A stretch of 64,000 bases of DNA from an uncultured bacterium (GTDB taxonomy: Bacteria; Bacillota; Clostridia; Lachnospirales; Lachnospiraceae), in the NCBI GenBank assembly GCA_945828315.1, contig CALZQA010000006.1, positions 1 to 64,000 on the forward strand, in the 5' to 3' direction. The notes under the pieces are model-generated. The model saw only the letters and a program-made list of their open reading frames with translations, was not told where the DNA came from and did not search any database. Numbering within the stretch: position 1 is the stretch's first letter; every line of letters starts with the position of its first letter. A program made the translations under genes and the position numbers. This document shows positions 1-8,985 of this stretch, piece by piece.

Positions 1-46
1 AGATAGCGTAGCGTCTCGTGGGCTCGGAGATGTGTATAAGAGACAG
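1..46 (+). other. Illumina Nextera i7 adapter/index remnant and Tn5 mosaic end (non-genomic)
   Basis: AGAT + 8-nt AGCGTAGC (index) + GTCTCGTGGGCTCGG + AGATGTGTATAAGAGACAG (19-bp mosaic end, 28-46). Confidence 0.98.
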
Positions 47-348
47 AAGTCATCCCGCAGCATTTTCATGCAGGCGCTGATGTCGCGGGCTTTGCTGTGA
101 CCGAGACCGCAGGGTTTGACGATGGCTTCGATATCTGCCACATCTGCGTCGGCAAGTGCTTCCACAGACGGGTATTTTTCATAGAGTCCCTGTACGACGA
201 CATTGACCCGTGCATCGGTGCACTGCGCCGCCAGACGGACGCTGACCAGCAGTTTCCACGCTTCGTTGTAGTCGAGTGTACAGCCTGCGTCGGGGTATTC
301 TTTTTTCAGACATTCAATGAGCGCGAGCGCTCGTTCTTTCTTTCGCAT
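47..348 (-). CDS. nth: Endonuclease III, N-terminal part, truncated at contig edge
   Basis: Minus-strand translation MRKKERALALIECLKKEYPDAGCTLDYNEAWKLLVSVRLAAQCTDARVNVVVQGLYEKYPSVEALADADVADIEAIVKPCGLGHSKARDI; Nth-type AQCTDxxVN; absent from the ORF track because it has no stop. Confidence 0.85.
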
Positions 349-466
349 GGTAGATTTCCTCGTTGTCAAATAATGAACGCTTTTAGTTTCTTAATTACTG
401 AATTTATGTTACACTAAACGTTAGGATTTTGCAATCGGCAGATGAGCGTGGGAGGTACGGGTATAC

Positions 467-858
467 GTGAAGAAAAAGATTTTGACAGGGATCACGTTTG
501 CTGTCGTTGTGTTAGTTACCATCTATACGGTGTTCATCTATTTTCTGGTGAGTGCATGCCTGGTGCCTTCTTTTATGGAAAAGCTGGATGTATTTGAGGA
601 GATTACAGAAAAAGGCTATTCTGAGCAGGTTCACACCTCTGACATCAGTGAGAACCGGAAAGAAGCACTCACGCAGACAAAGGAGTGGCTGGAAACGGCA
701 CAGGGACAAAAACTCAGGAAGAAAACGGAGGACGGCTATGAGCTGGCGCCGGACATGCACAGTCACAGGACAAGGCACCGGAGGACTATTTCGGTACGAT
801 CACACGTTTTTTTAGCAGATCACAGTCTGTGAAAAAGCTGTATTTAAAGGGAAAATAA
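467..858 (+). pseudogene. Alpha/beta hydrolase remnant (N-terminal TM + start of hydrolase domain fused out of frame to a C-terminal piece)
   Basis: Frame 1 gives ...TKEWLETAQGQKLRKKTEDGYELAPDM then loses coherence; another frame gives DKAPEDYFGTITRFFSRSQSVKKLYLKGK* (769-858). Confidence 0.55.
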
Positions 859-879
859 GAATCAGGAAGTGAAGGAAAA

Positions 880-2259
880 ATGAGCGAAGGAACAATGACA
901 ACCGCAGAGAGTAAACAGGCAGAACTGGGATACAAACCGATCACCGGGCTGATGGTGCGCATGGCAGTGCCGGGCATTATTGCGCAGCTGATCAACATTT
1001 TATACAGTATTATTGACCGCATTTACATCGGGCATATTCCGGGTGTGGGTGCGAATGCGCTGACGGGCGTGGGACTGACCTTTCCGATCATTACGCTGGT
1101 ATCGGCGTTTGCGATGATCGTGGGCGCAGGCGGTGCGCCTTTGGCTGCCATCGCACTGGGAAAAAAGGACCGTGATGAGGCAGAAAAAATACTTGGTACC
1201 GGTGTCTTTTTCCTTATTTGTTTTGCAGTGGGTGTCATGGCAGTCTTCTATATCTGGAAGCGTCCGCTGCTACGCATGTTCGGTGCCAGTGATGCCACGA
1301 TCGGGTATGCGGATACGTACATCAGCATCTATCTGATCGGTACGATCTCCGTATTATTGTATATGGGCTTGAATCAGTATATCATCGCACAGGGAAAATC
1401 TGTTACCGCCATGCTTTCCGTCGGGATCGGAGCGGTGCTCAACCTGATCCTGGATCCGATTTTTATTTTTGTATTCCATCTGGATGTGCGCGGTGCTGCC
1501 ATCGCCACCGTGATCTCCCAGACAGCAAGTGCACTGTGGGTCATCCGCACGCTGACGAATAAAAATGCTTCATTCACGCTGCGACTTTTGCTGATCCGTC
1601 CTTTCAAAAAGGAAATGAAAGATATTCTGGCACTGGGTGTGTCACCCTTTATCATGACATCTACGGAGAGCCTGATCAGTATCGTGATCAACCGGGGACT
1701 TTCCACATACGGTGGGGATCTGTATGTCGGTTCCTTCACCATCATCCAGAGCATCATGCAGATGATCTCAGCTCCGGTTCAGGGATTCACACAGGGTGTT
1801 CAGCCGATCATCAGCTACAATTACGGCGCAGGGGATTATGACCGTGTGCGCGGTACGTATCGCCGCCTGATCGGCACGACGTTTGCGTTTGTCACATTGG
1901 CTACACTGTGCACGATCCTGTTTCCGACCGTCTTTGCAGGCATGTTTACGAATGAGCAGCCGCTCATTGAGCTGGTGGGAGAGGTCATGCCGGTGTTTAT
2001 GCTGGGTATGCTGGTGTTCGGACTGCAGAACGGTATCCAGCCGACCTTTGTGGCGCTGGGACAGGCGAAAATATCGCTGTTTATCGCGGTGCTCAGAAAG
2101 ATCATCCTGCTCATTCCGCTGGCGATCATTTTACCGCACTTTTTCGGAGTCATGGGTGTGTACTATGCGGAGCCAATCTCGGATGTGCTCTCGGCGGCAA
2201 CCGCAACAACACTGTTTTTACTGAATATCAACCAAATTTTAGAAAAAACTTCTGATTAA
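880..2259 (+). CDS. MATE family efflux transporter
   Basis: 459 aa, 12-TM MATE-like sequence (IAQLINILYSIIDRIYIGHIPGVGANALTGVGLTFPI). Confidence 0.93.
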   Translation: MSEGTMTTAESKQAELGYKPITGLMVRMAVPGIIAQLINILYSIIDRIYIGHIPGVGANALTGVGLTFPIITLVSAFAMIVGAGGAPLAAIALGKKDRDEAEKILGTGVFFLICFAVGVMAVFYIWKRPLLRMFGASDATIGYADTYISIYLIGTISVLLYMGLNQYIIAQGKSVTAMLSVGIGAVLNLILDPIFIFVFHLDVRGAAIATVISQTASALWVIRTLTNKNASFTLRLLLIRPFKKEMKDILALGVSPFIMTSTESLISIVINRGLSTYGGDLYVGSFTIIQSIMQMISAPVQGFTQGVQPIISYNYGAGDYDRVRGTYRRLIGTTFAFVTLATLCTILFPTVFAGMFTNEQPLIELVGEVMPVFMLGMLVFGLQNGIQPTFVALGQAKISLFIAVLRKIILLIPLAIILPHFFGVMGVYYAEPISDVLSAATATTLFLLNINQILEKTSD

Positions 2260-2266
2260 AATGAAA

Positions 2267-2298
2267 AGCGGATATGCGTTTATCGACGCATATCCGCT
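2267..2298. terminator. Bidirectional intrinsic terminator
   Basis: Perfect 12-bp stem AGCGGATATGCG/CGCATATCCGCT between convergent genes, flanked by A- and T-rich tracts. Confidence 0.85.
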
Positions 2299-2315
2299 CT
2301 TTATTTACTGGCAAG

Positions 2316-2687
2316 CTATTTTTTAGAAACACTGCGCTTCATTGCTTCAAAACTCTCTTTACTGATCACATGCTCGATCTTGCATGCATCTTCTGCAGCG
2401 ATGTCAGCCGGCACACCCAGACTCTCCAGATAGGAGGACAGAAATTCATGGCGTTCATAGATCATTTCGGCGATCTTCCGACCTTCATCCGTCAGATAGA
2501 TAAAACCGGCATCTGTCACAGTGATATGGTTTTTCTCACGAAGATTTTTCATTGCGATGCTGACACTTGATTTTTTGTAATTCAGTTCGTTTGCGATATC
2601 TACGGAGCGTACGACAGGAAGCCGTTTGCTCAGGATCAGGATCGTCTCCAGATAATTTTCCGCTGATTCATTTACTACAAGACCCAT
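2316..2687 (-). CDS. DtxR/MntR-family metal-dependent transcriptional regulator
   Basis: 123 aa, SAENYLETILILSKRLPVVRSVDIANELNYKKSSVSIAMKNL, adjacent to feo genes. Confidence 0.9.
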   Translation of the reverse strand: MGLVVNESAENYLETILILSKRLPVVRSVDIANELNYKKSSVSIAMKNLREKNHITVTDAGFIYLTDEGRKIAEMIYERHEFLSSYLESLGVPADIAAEDACKIEHVISKESFEAMKRSVSKK

Positions 2688-2808
2688 TTATCGTTCCTCC
2701 TACTTACAGTCCGATTCCGATTTTTATAAATTATAATTTATCATAGCATAAAACAAACAAAAAAACAAATAAGTGGAAACTAAATTTTGTTTGCCATATC
2801 TTTAAAAA

Positions 2809-2841
2809 GTTATTGACAACTAACTAAAAACAGAATATACT
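2809..2841 (+). promoter_or_regulatory. feo promoter with overlapping candidate DtxR-type box
   Basis: TTGACA(2813)-17 nt-TATACT(2836); GTTATTGACAACTAAC at 2809-2824 overlaps the -35. Confidence 0.7.
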
Positions 2842-2886
2842 AACGAATGAACAAGGGAACGGGATTTCAAAAAGGAGGTCTGTGTG

Positions 2887-3096
2887 ATGCCCCTAACAAT
2901 GGCAAAATGTGGCGAGCCGAATACGATCAAGCGTGTCGGCGGAAAAGAAGAAACGAAAAAATTTCTGGAAAATCTCGGATTTGTCACCGGATGTGAGGTG
3001 ACGGTCGTGTCTACAGTGAGTGGAAATCTGATCGTGAATGTGAAAGATTCACGCGTTGCCCTCGGTAAGGATATGGCAAATAAGATCCTGGTCTGA
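2887..3096 (+). CDS. feoA: FeoA family ferrous iron transport protein
   Basis: ~70 aa FeoA/SH3-like; TVVSTVSGNLIVNVKDSRVALGKDMANKILV; first of two tandem FeoA. Confidence 0.85.
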   Translation: MPLTMAKCGEPNTIKRVGGKEETKKFLENLGFVTGCEVTVVSTVSGNLIVNVKDSRVALGKDMANKILV

Positions 3097-3123
3097 GTTT
3101 TTTCTAAAAGAATGGAGGAGTAT

Positions 3124-3345
3124 ATGAGCACGTTAAAAGATGCGAAGGTTGGTTCGCGGGTAAAAGTCGCGAAATTAAACGGAGAAGGTGCAGTCAAGAG
3201 AAGGATCATGGACATGGGCATTACCAAAGGCGTTGAGGTATATGTGCGAAAGGTTGCACCCCTGGGTGATCCGATCGAGGTGGAGGTCCGAGGCTATGAG
3301 CTGTCGCTGCGGAAGGCAGATGCCGAAATAATTGAGGTACAGTAG
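3124..3345 (+). CDS. feoA: FeoA family ferrous iron transport protein (second copy)
   Basis: RRIMDMGITKGVEVYVRKVAPLGDPIEVEVRGYELSLRKADAEIIEV is typical FeoA. Confidence 0.92.
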   Translation: MSTLKDAKVGSRVKVAKLNGEGAVKRRIMDMGITKGVEVYVRKVAPLGDPIEVEVRGYELSLRKADAEIIEVQ

Positions 3346-3363
3346 GCATATTTTTTTGGACAT

Positions 3364-3383
3364 AGGTTAGCATAGACTAACAT
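3364..3383. promoter_or_regulatory. Candidate DtxR-type operator upstream of feoB
   Basis: AGGTTAGCATAGACTAACAT; GTTAGnnnnnnCTAAC inverted repeat, shares GTTA-N6-ACTAAC with 2809-2824. Confidence 0.55.
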
Positions 3384-3403
3384 AAAATAGGAGGAACAAA
3401 TAC

Positions 3404-5566
3404 ATGGCTGTGAAAATTGCACTTGCCGGAAACCCAAACTCCGGTAAGACGACATTATTTAATGCACTGACCGGATCCAATCAGTTTGTGGGAAACTGGC
3501 CGGGTGTCACAGTTGAGAAAAAAGAAGGAAAGCTGAAGGGGCATAAGGATGTTGTGATCATGGATCTTCCGGGAATCTACTCTTTGTCACCCTACACCCT
3601 GGAAGAGGTTGTGGCAAGAAATTATCTGATCACGGAGCGTCCGGATGCAATCTTAAATATTGTGGACGGAACAAATCTGGAACGGAATCTGTATCTGACG
3701 ACACAGTTGTTAGAGCTTGGCATTCCCACTGTGGTAGCAGTTAACATGGCAGATCTCGTGGAAAAAAGCGGAGACCGGATCCATCTGAAAGAACTTGCAG
3801 AGAAACTGGGCTGCGAGGTTGTGGAAATCTCCGCGCTCAAGGGAACCGGTGTGCAGAAAGCAGCAGAAAAAGCAGTTGTTCTGGCAAAAGAGAAGGCAGC
3901 AGCGCCTGTTCCGGTATCCTATGGAACAGAACTGGAGGCGGCGATCGCTTCCGTATCTGCAAAGATTTCCGGTGTGGACGAGGCGCAGAAACGTTTCTTT
4001 GCGATCAAGCTGCTGGAGCGCGATGATAAGATCGCTGTAAACATGATAAATGTCCCGGATGTGGACGCCGAAATCGAAAAACTGGAACATGCGTTGGATG
4101 ATGATGTGGAGAGTATCATTACCAACGAGCGATATACTTATATTTCCTCTATCATCAGCGACTGCATGACGAAGGCAGGAGGAAAGGAGAAACTGACGGT
4201 CTCCGATAAGATTGATCGGATCGTGACCAATCGTATTCTGGCGCTGCCGATCTTTGCACTGATCATGTTTGTGGTTTATTATGTGTCGGTATCCACGGTG
4301 GGTGCTTTTGTGACAGACTGGACGAATGATGTGCTGTTCGGTGAGATCATTCCACCTGCCATCAAAGCGGGACTGAATGCGATTGGCTGTGCGGACTGGC
4401 TGCAGGGACTGTTCCTGGACGGAATCGTGGCAGGCGTCGGTGCAGTGCTTGGTTTTGTACCGCAGATGCTGGTATTGTTTATCTTCCTCGCATTTTTAGA
4501 GGGCTGTGGATATATGGCGCGTATCGCGTTTATCATGGACCGTATTTTCCGTAAGTTTGGATTGTCCGGTAAATCATTTATTCCAATGCTGATCGGTTCC
4601 GGATGCGGTGTGCCGGGTGTCATGGCCTCACGTACCATCGAGAATGACCGAGACCGCAAGATGACGATCATGACGACAACGTTCATCCCCTGCGGCGCAA
4701 AGCTGCCCATCATCGCCATGATCGCCGGTGCGTTCTTTGACAATTCCGGATGGGTGGCATGGAGTGCATGGCTGGTGGGAATCGCGGCAATCGTCTGCTC
4801 CGGGATTATCTTAAAGAAGACAAAAATGTTCGCGGGAGACCCGGCGCCTTTCGTTATGGAACTTCCCGCATACCATATGCCCACTGTTGGCAATGTGCTC
4901 CGCTCCATGTGGGAGCGCGGCTGGTCTTTCATCAAAAAGGCCGGCACGATCATTCTTTTATCGACGATCGTTCTGTGGTTTTTGATGAGCTTCGGCTGGG
5001 TAGACGGCAGCTTCGGCATGCTCGAGGCAGAGCAGCTGAATGCAAGTATTCTGGCTAAGATCGGCGGACTCATCGCATGGATCTTTGCTCCGCTCGGCTG
5101 GACAACGGCAGGCGAGGGTTGGAAGATGGCAGTTGCAGCCGTGACCGGATTGATCGCAAAGGAGAATGTTGTTGCAACCTTCGGTATGCTCTTTGGCTTT
5201 GCGGAGGTTGCAGAGGACGGCGCGGAGATCTGGGGCAATCTGGCACAGGTCATGACTCCTGTCGCAGCCTTCGGTTTCATGGTATTCAACCTGCTCTGCG
5301 CACCCTGCTTTGCAGCGATGGGCGCTATCAAGCGTGAGATGAACAACGCAAAATGGTTTTGGTTCGCGATCGGATATCAGTGCATTCTGGCTTATATCGT
5401 GTCCATGTGTATTTACCAGATCGGAACGGTATTTACGACGGGTGCATTCGGCATCGGAACGGTCGTTGCGATCCTGTTCGTGATCGCGCTGATCTATCTG
5501 CTGGTACGTCCGAAGAAGGAAAGCCAACATCTGAAAATGAATGTAAATATTGCAAAAACAAAATAA
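3404..5566 (+). CDS. feoB: Ferrous iron transport protein B
   Basis: 720 aa; GNPNSGKTTLFNALTGSNQFVGNWPGVTVEKKEG, DLPGIYSLSPYT, VNMADL, Gate domains. Confidence 0.98.
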   Translation: MAVKIALAGNPNSGKTTLFNALTGSNQFVGNWPGVTVEKKEGKLKGHKDVVIMDLPGIYSLSPYTLEEVVARNYLITERPDAILNIVDGTNLERNLYLTTQLLELGIPTVVAVNMADLVEKSGDRIHLKELAEKLGCEVVEISALKGTGVQKAAEKAVVLAKEKAAAPVPVSYGTELEAAIASVSAKISGVDEAQKRFFAIKLLERDDKIAVNMINVPDVDAEIEKLEHALDDDVESIITNERYTYISSIISDCMTKAGGKEKLTVSDKIDRIVTNRILALPIFALIMFVVYYVSVSTVGAFVTDWTNDVLFGEIIPPAIKAGLNAIGCADWLQGLFLDGIVAGVGAVLGFVPQMLVLFIFLAFLEGCGYMARIAFIMDRIFRKFGLSGKSFIPMLIGSGCGVPGVMASRTIENDRDRKMTIMTTTFIPCGAKLPIIAMIAGAFFDNSGWVAWSAWLVGIAAIVCSGIILKKTKMFAGDPAPFVMELPAYHMPTVGNVLRSMWERGWSFIKKAGTIILLSTIVLWFLMSFGWVDGSFGMLEAEQLNASILAKIGGLIAWIFAPLGWTTAGEGWKMAVAAVTGLIAKENVVATFGMLFGFAEVAEDGAEIWGNLAQVMTPVAAFGFMVFNLLCAPCFAAMGAIKREMNNAKWFWFAIGYQCILAYIVSMCIYQIGTVFTTGAFGIGTVVAILFVIALIYLLVRPKKESQHLKMNVNIAKTK

Positions 5567-5608
5567 CTGGCGGATAATAAGATAAAAATATAAAGGAGGG
5601 TATACAAA

Positions 5609-5740
5609 ATGGGAACAGTTCTTGTATTGATCGTGCTGGGCGCAGTGGTTGCCCTCATCATCCGCAGTATGATAAAAGATAAGAAAAACGGAAAGTCCTC
5701 TTGCGGCGGAGACTGCAGTCGCTGCAAGGGGTGTCATTAA
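5609..5740 (+). CDS. FeoB-associated Cys-rich membrane protein
   Basis: 43 aa MGTVLVLIVLGAVVALIIRSMIKDKKNGKSSCGGDCSRCKGCH with RBS aaaggagg; below ORF-track size cutoff. Confidence 0.85.
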   Translation: MGTVLVLIVLGAVVALIIRSMIKDKKNGKSSCGGDCSRCKGCH

Positions 5741-5805
5741 AAATTCACATTGCTATTTTCGACAAAAGGAGCTACAATATGCCTGGAAAGGCGGTATTTT
5801 AGCTT

Positions 5806-7458
5806 ATGGAAATCGACAAAACAGGTTTGGAAGATCGCATTTTTGAGGTGCTTTCACAGAGCATGGACGAGCGTGGCTATCTGTTCGTGTGCAACCGGGA
5901 TACGAATGTGACGCGCTGGTCGCCGAATGCCGTGGAATATTTTCATATGCCCGGTGAATATATGTATGATGTAGATTCCTTTTGGGATCAGCGGATCCAT
6001 CCGGACGATCTAGCAGAATACAAGCGAAAAATGAATAATGTCCTTTCCGGACGTCATAAATGGGAACATTTTGAATACCGGATCAGGAACAGTAATGATG
6101 AATATGTGGTATTTACCTGTAAATGTACGATCCTCAAGGGTGAGAACGGCAATCCGGATCTGTTTTCAGGCACGATCATCAACCGAGGGATCGGGGAGAT
6201 CATCGACCCGGTGACATTGTTACAGACAAACCAGCGCTTTGTGGATCATCTGGAGCGGATCGTAAAGGCGCGGTGGTCTGCGGTTGTGATGGATGTGGAG
6301 ATCAGCAAATTCAGCCGTATCAGTGTTCTTTACGGTTATGAAGCCGGAGATGAAGTGTTGCTGCATCTGGCAAATCTGATCCGGGAGGTCATTGGAGAAC
6401 GCGGGAATGCCTATCACCTGGATGGAGCAAAGTTTGTGTTGCTGTTGCCGGAAATGAAAATGTCGGAGGCAAATGAACTTTATGAAGAACTTCAGGAGCT
6501 TGCGAAGACAAAAATACAGATCGGAGGCAATCGTGTGGTACCGGTCAAGCTGTCCGGCGGAGCGACTGTTCTGGAGGATTTTGACGGTACAGCTGTGCAA
6601 GTGAAGAGTACACTTGTCTATGCGCTGACGCAGTCAAAATATGAAGGCAGAGGCGAGCTCGTGTGGATGGGGATCAACAGCGAGAAGGACAGGGACAATA
6701 ATATTGCGCTCTTGAGTCGTATTCACCAGAGTATCATGGATGGATGTCGGGGATTTTATATGTGTTATCAGCCGTTGGTGGACGTGCGGACGGAACAGAT
6801 CGTCGGAGCAGAAGCGCTCATTCGCTGGCACAGTGAAGAGGACGGAGAGGTGTCTCCGGGACGTTTTATTCCGTGGATCGAGGTGGATGCAGTTTATTAC
6901 GAACTGGGCAAATGGATCATGCGTCAGGCGCTCCACGATGCGAATGAGTTTCGAAAGGTGTTGCCGGGATTTATCATCAATGTCAATATCACAGCGTCTC
7001 AGCTGGAACGAAGGGAGTTTCGGGAGGATGTCTGCCGGATCGTGGAGGAGAGCGGCTATCCGCCGCAGCAGTTGTTTATGGAACTGACAGAGCGTTGTCG
7101 GCAGTTAGATTATGATTTCCTGAAAAAGGAGATGGCATTTTTTCATTCGAAAGGAATGAAGATTTCATTAGATGATTTCGGAACCGGTTCATCTTCGCTG
7201 GGGCTGGTCATGGAGCTTCCGATCGATGAATTGAAGGTGGACATGTCTTTTGTCAAAGATATTCAAAAGAAGCGTGTGAATCAGGCGATGGTGAAGCACA
7301 TCATCCAGTGTGCCAACAGCCTGGGACTGAAGACCTGTATTGAGGGTGTGGAAAATGAAGAACTGAGCATTTTCCTGCGTCCGAATGATGCGTCTTATTA
7401 TCAGGGATATTACTACTCCAGGCCGGTACTGGCGGAGGAGTTCCGGAAACTGCTGTAG
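5806..7458 (+). CDS. PAS - degenerate GGDEF - EAL domain protein (probable c-di-GMP phosphodiesterase)
   Basis: 550 aa; EAL signatures AEALIRW, ELTERC, LDDFGTGSSSL, KVDMSFV, EGVENEE, QGYYYSRP; GGDEF position reads DGAKF. Confidence 0.88.
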   Translation: MEIDKTGLEDRIFEVLSQSMDERGYLFVCNRDTNVTRWSPNAVEYFHMPGEYMYDVDSFWDQRIHPDDLAEYKRKMNNVLSGRHKWEHFEYRIRNSNDEYVVFTCKCTILKGENGNPDLFSGTIINRGIGEIIDPVTLLQTNQRFVDHLERIVKARWSAVVMDVEISKFSRISVLYGYEAGDEVLLHLANLIREVIGERGNAYHLDGAKFVLLLPEMKMSEANELYEELQELAKTKIQIGGNRVVPVKLSGGATVLEDFDGTAVQVKSTLVYALTQSKYEGRGELVWMGINSEKDRDNNIALLSRIHQSIMDGCRGFYMCYQPLVDVRTEQIVGAEALIRWHSEEDGEVSPGRFIPWIEVDAVYYELGKWIMRQALHDANEFRKVLPGFIINVNITASQLERREFREDVCRIVEESGYPPQQLFMELTERCRQLDYDFLKKEMAFFHSKGMKISLDDFGTGSSSLGLVMELPIDELKVDMSFVKDIQKKRVNQAMVKHIIQCANSLGLKTCIEGVENEELSIFLRPNDASYYQGYYYSRPVLAEEFRKLL

Positions 7459-7534
7459 GCATGTTACCATGCAGGTGAAAACTTAATATTCTTCGGATTT
7501 TTGAAAATCATCTTTACGAGAAAAAGAGAGGTGC

Positions 7535-7594
7535 TATAATAGTTGTCGATGTGGGGACAATGGCGTACCGGCTGGTATGTCATTGTCTTTTTTT
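7535..7594 (+). terminator. -10 element followed by a leader intrinsic terminator upstream of gabT-like gene
   Basis: TATAAT 7535-7540; GACAATGGCGTACC/GGTATGTCATTGTC stem (7556-7587) + T7. Confidence 0.75.
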
Positions 7595-7620
7595 GTGATT
7601 CTAAAGGAGGAAAAGAAAAA

Positions 7621-8982
7621 ATGTTGAGAACAGATTTACCGAAGATTATTACAGAGACGGTGCCCGGCCCGAAGGCACAGGCACTGATCGACCGAAGAAA
7701 GGCAGCGACACCCAGCGCGATCGGATGCGCGTATCCGGTAGCGATCGCACGCGGTGAGGGCGCGATGATCGAGGATCTGGACGGAAATAAATTTCTGGAC
7801 TGGATCGGCGGTGTCGGCGTACTGAATATCGGATATTCCCAGCCGGAAGTCGTAGAGGCGGTCAAGGCGCAGGCAGACAACTATTTTCATGGGATGTTCA
7901 ATATCGTGACACATGAGGGATATGTTGCACTTGCAGAAAAGCTTTCAGAGATCGCTCCGGTCAAGGGCGATAAAAAGAAAGCCTTTTTCGCAAACAGCGG
8001 CGCTGAGGCAGATGAGAATGCTGTCAAAGTTGCGAAGGCATTTACAAAGCGAAATAACATCATTGTATTTTCCGGTGCGTTCCACGGACGTACCCTGCTT
8101 ACGATGTCTATGACATCAAAGAAAGCATATGCGATCGGCATGGGACCTTTCCCGGATGGTATCTACCGTGCACAGTTCCCTTATTATTACCGCAATCCGG
8201 AAGGAATGCCTGCGGATAAGGCATGTGATTACTATCTGTCATCTATTTATGCTGTATTTGAGCAGTGTGCACCGGCAGACACGATCGCGGCGATCGTCGT
8301 AGAGCCGCTGCAGGGCGAGGGCGGATTTATCCCTGCACCCATTGAGTGGATCAAGGCTGTGCGCAAGATCTGTGACGAAAACGGGATCATGCTCATTGCA
8401 GACGAAGTACAGTCCGGATTCTGTCGTACCGGACGCATGTTTGCTTCCGAATACTGGAAAGAGGCCGGTGTGCAGCCCGATATCATTGCCACTGCAAAAT
8501 CCATCGCAGCAGGCGTACCTTTATCTGCGATCATTGCCAGAGAGGAGATCATGGAAGCACCTGCGAAGGGAACCATCGGCGGTACTTACTGCGGCAATGC
8601 GCTGGCATGTGCGGCTGCGCTGAAGACCATAGAGATCATGGAGCGAGACCATCTGGCAGACCGTTCACTGGAGATTGGTGAAAAGGTGACTGCACGCTAT
8701 AATGAGTGGAAAGAGAAGTACAACTGCATTGGTGACGTACGCGGACTGGGCGGAATGATCGGTCTGGAGCTGGTCAAGGACCAGACAACGAAGGAGCCGG
8801 ATGCGCCTTTGACAGCTGCACTGATTCAGGAGTGTGCAAAGAACGGTCTTCTGATCGAAAACGCCGGAACCTACGGTAACGTGATCCGCTTCCTGGCACC
8901 GCTTGTCATGACGGATGAGCAGTTGGAGGCAGGACTGGACATCATGGAAAAAGCACTTGTAAAGTGCATGAGTGAGGAATAA
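7621..8982 (+). CDS. gabT: Class III aminotransferase, 4-aminobutyrate aminotransferase-like
   Basis: SGAEADENAVKVAKAFT, IVVEPLQGEGGF, IADEVQSGFCRTG, ATAKSIAAGVPLSAI; start moved from 7543 (inside the leader hairpin region) to the RBS-preceded ATG at 7621. Confidence 0.8.
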   Translation: MLRTDLPKIITETVPGPKAQALIDRRKAATPSAIGCAYPVAIARGEGAMIEDLDGNKFLDWIGGVGVLNIGYSQPEVVEAVKAQADNYFHGMFNIVTHEGYVALAEKLSEIAPVKGDKKKAFFANSGAEADENAVKVAKAFTKRNNIIVFSGAFHGRTLLTMSMTSKKAYAIGMGPFPDGIYRAQFPYYYRNPEGMPADKACDYYLSSIYAVFEQCAPADTIAAIVVEPLQGEGGFIPAPIEWIKAVRKICDENGIMLIADEVQSGFCRTGRMFASEYWKEAGVQPDIIATAKSIAAGVPLSAIIAREEIMEAPAKGTIGGTYCGNALACAAALKTIEIMERDHLADRSLEIGEKVTARYNEWKEKYNCIGDVRGLGGMIGLELVKDQTTKEPDAPLTAALIQECAKNGLLIENAGTYGNVIRFLAPLVMTDEQLEAGLDIMEKALVKCMSEE

Positions 8983-8985
8983 ACG

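Noticed and set aside
1-46. Possible Tn5-like transposon end
   Set aside because: Mosaic end is contiguous with synthetic Nextera adapter and index, so it is a library artefact rather than a mobile element
97-417. 106-aa plus-strand ORF at contig start
   Set aside because: Antisense to truncated nth on the minus strand
4279-5346. 355-aa minus-strand ORF inside feoB
   Set aside because: Antisense to a confident FeoB; low-complexity Ala/Pro/Ser composition typical of antisense frames
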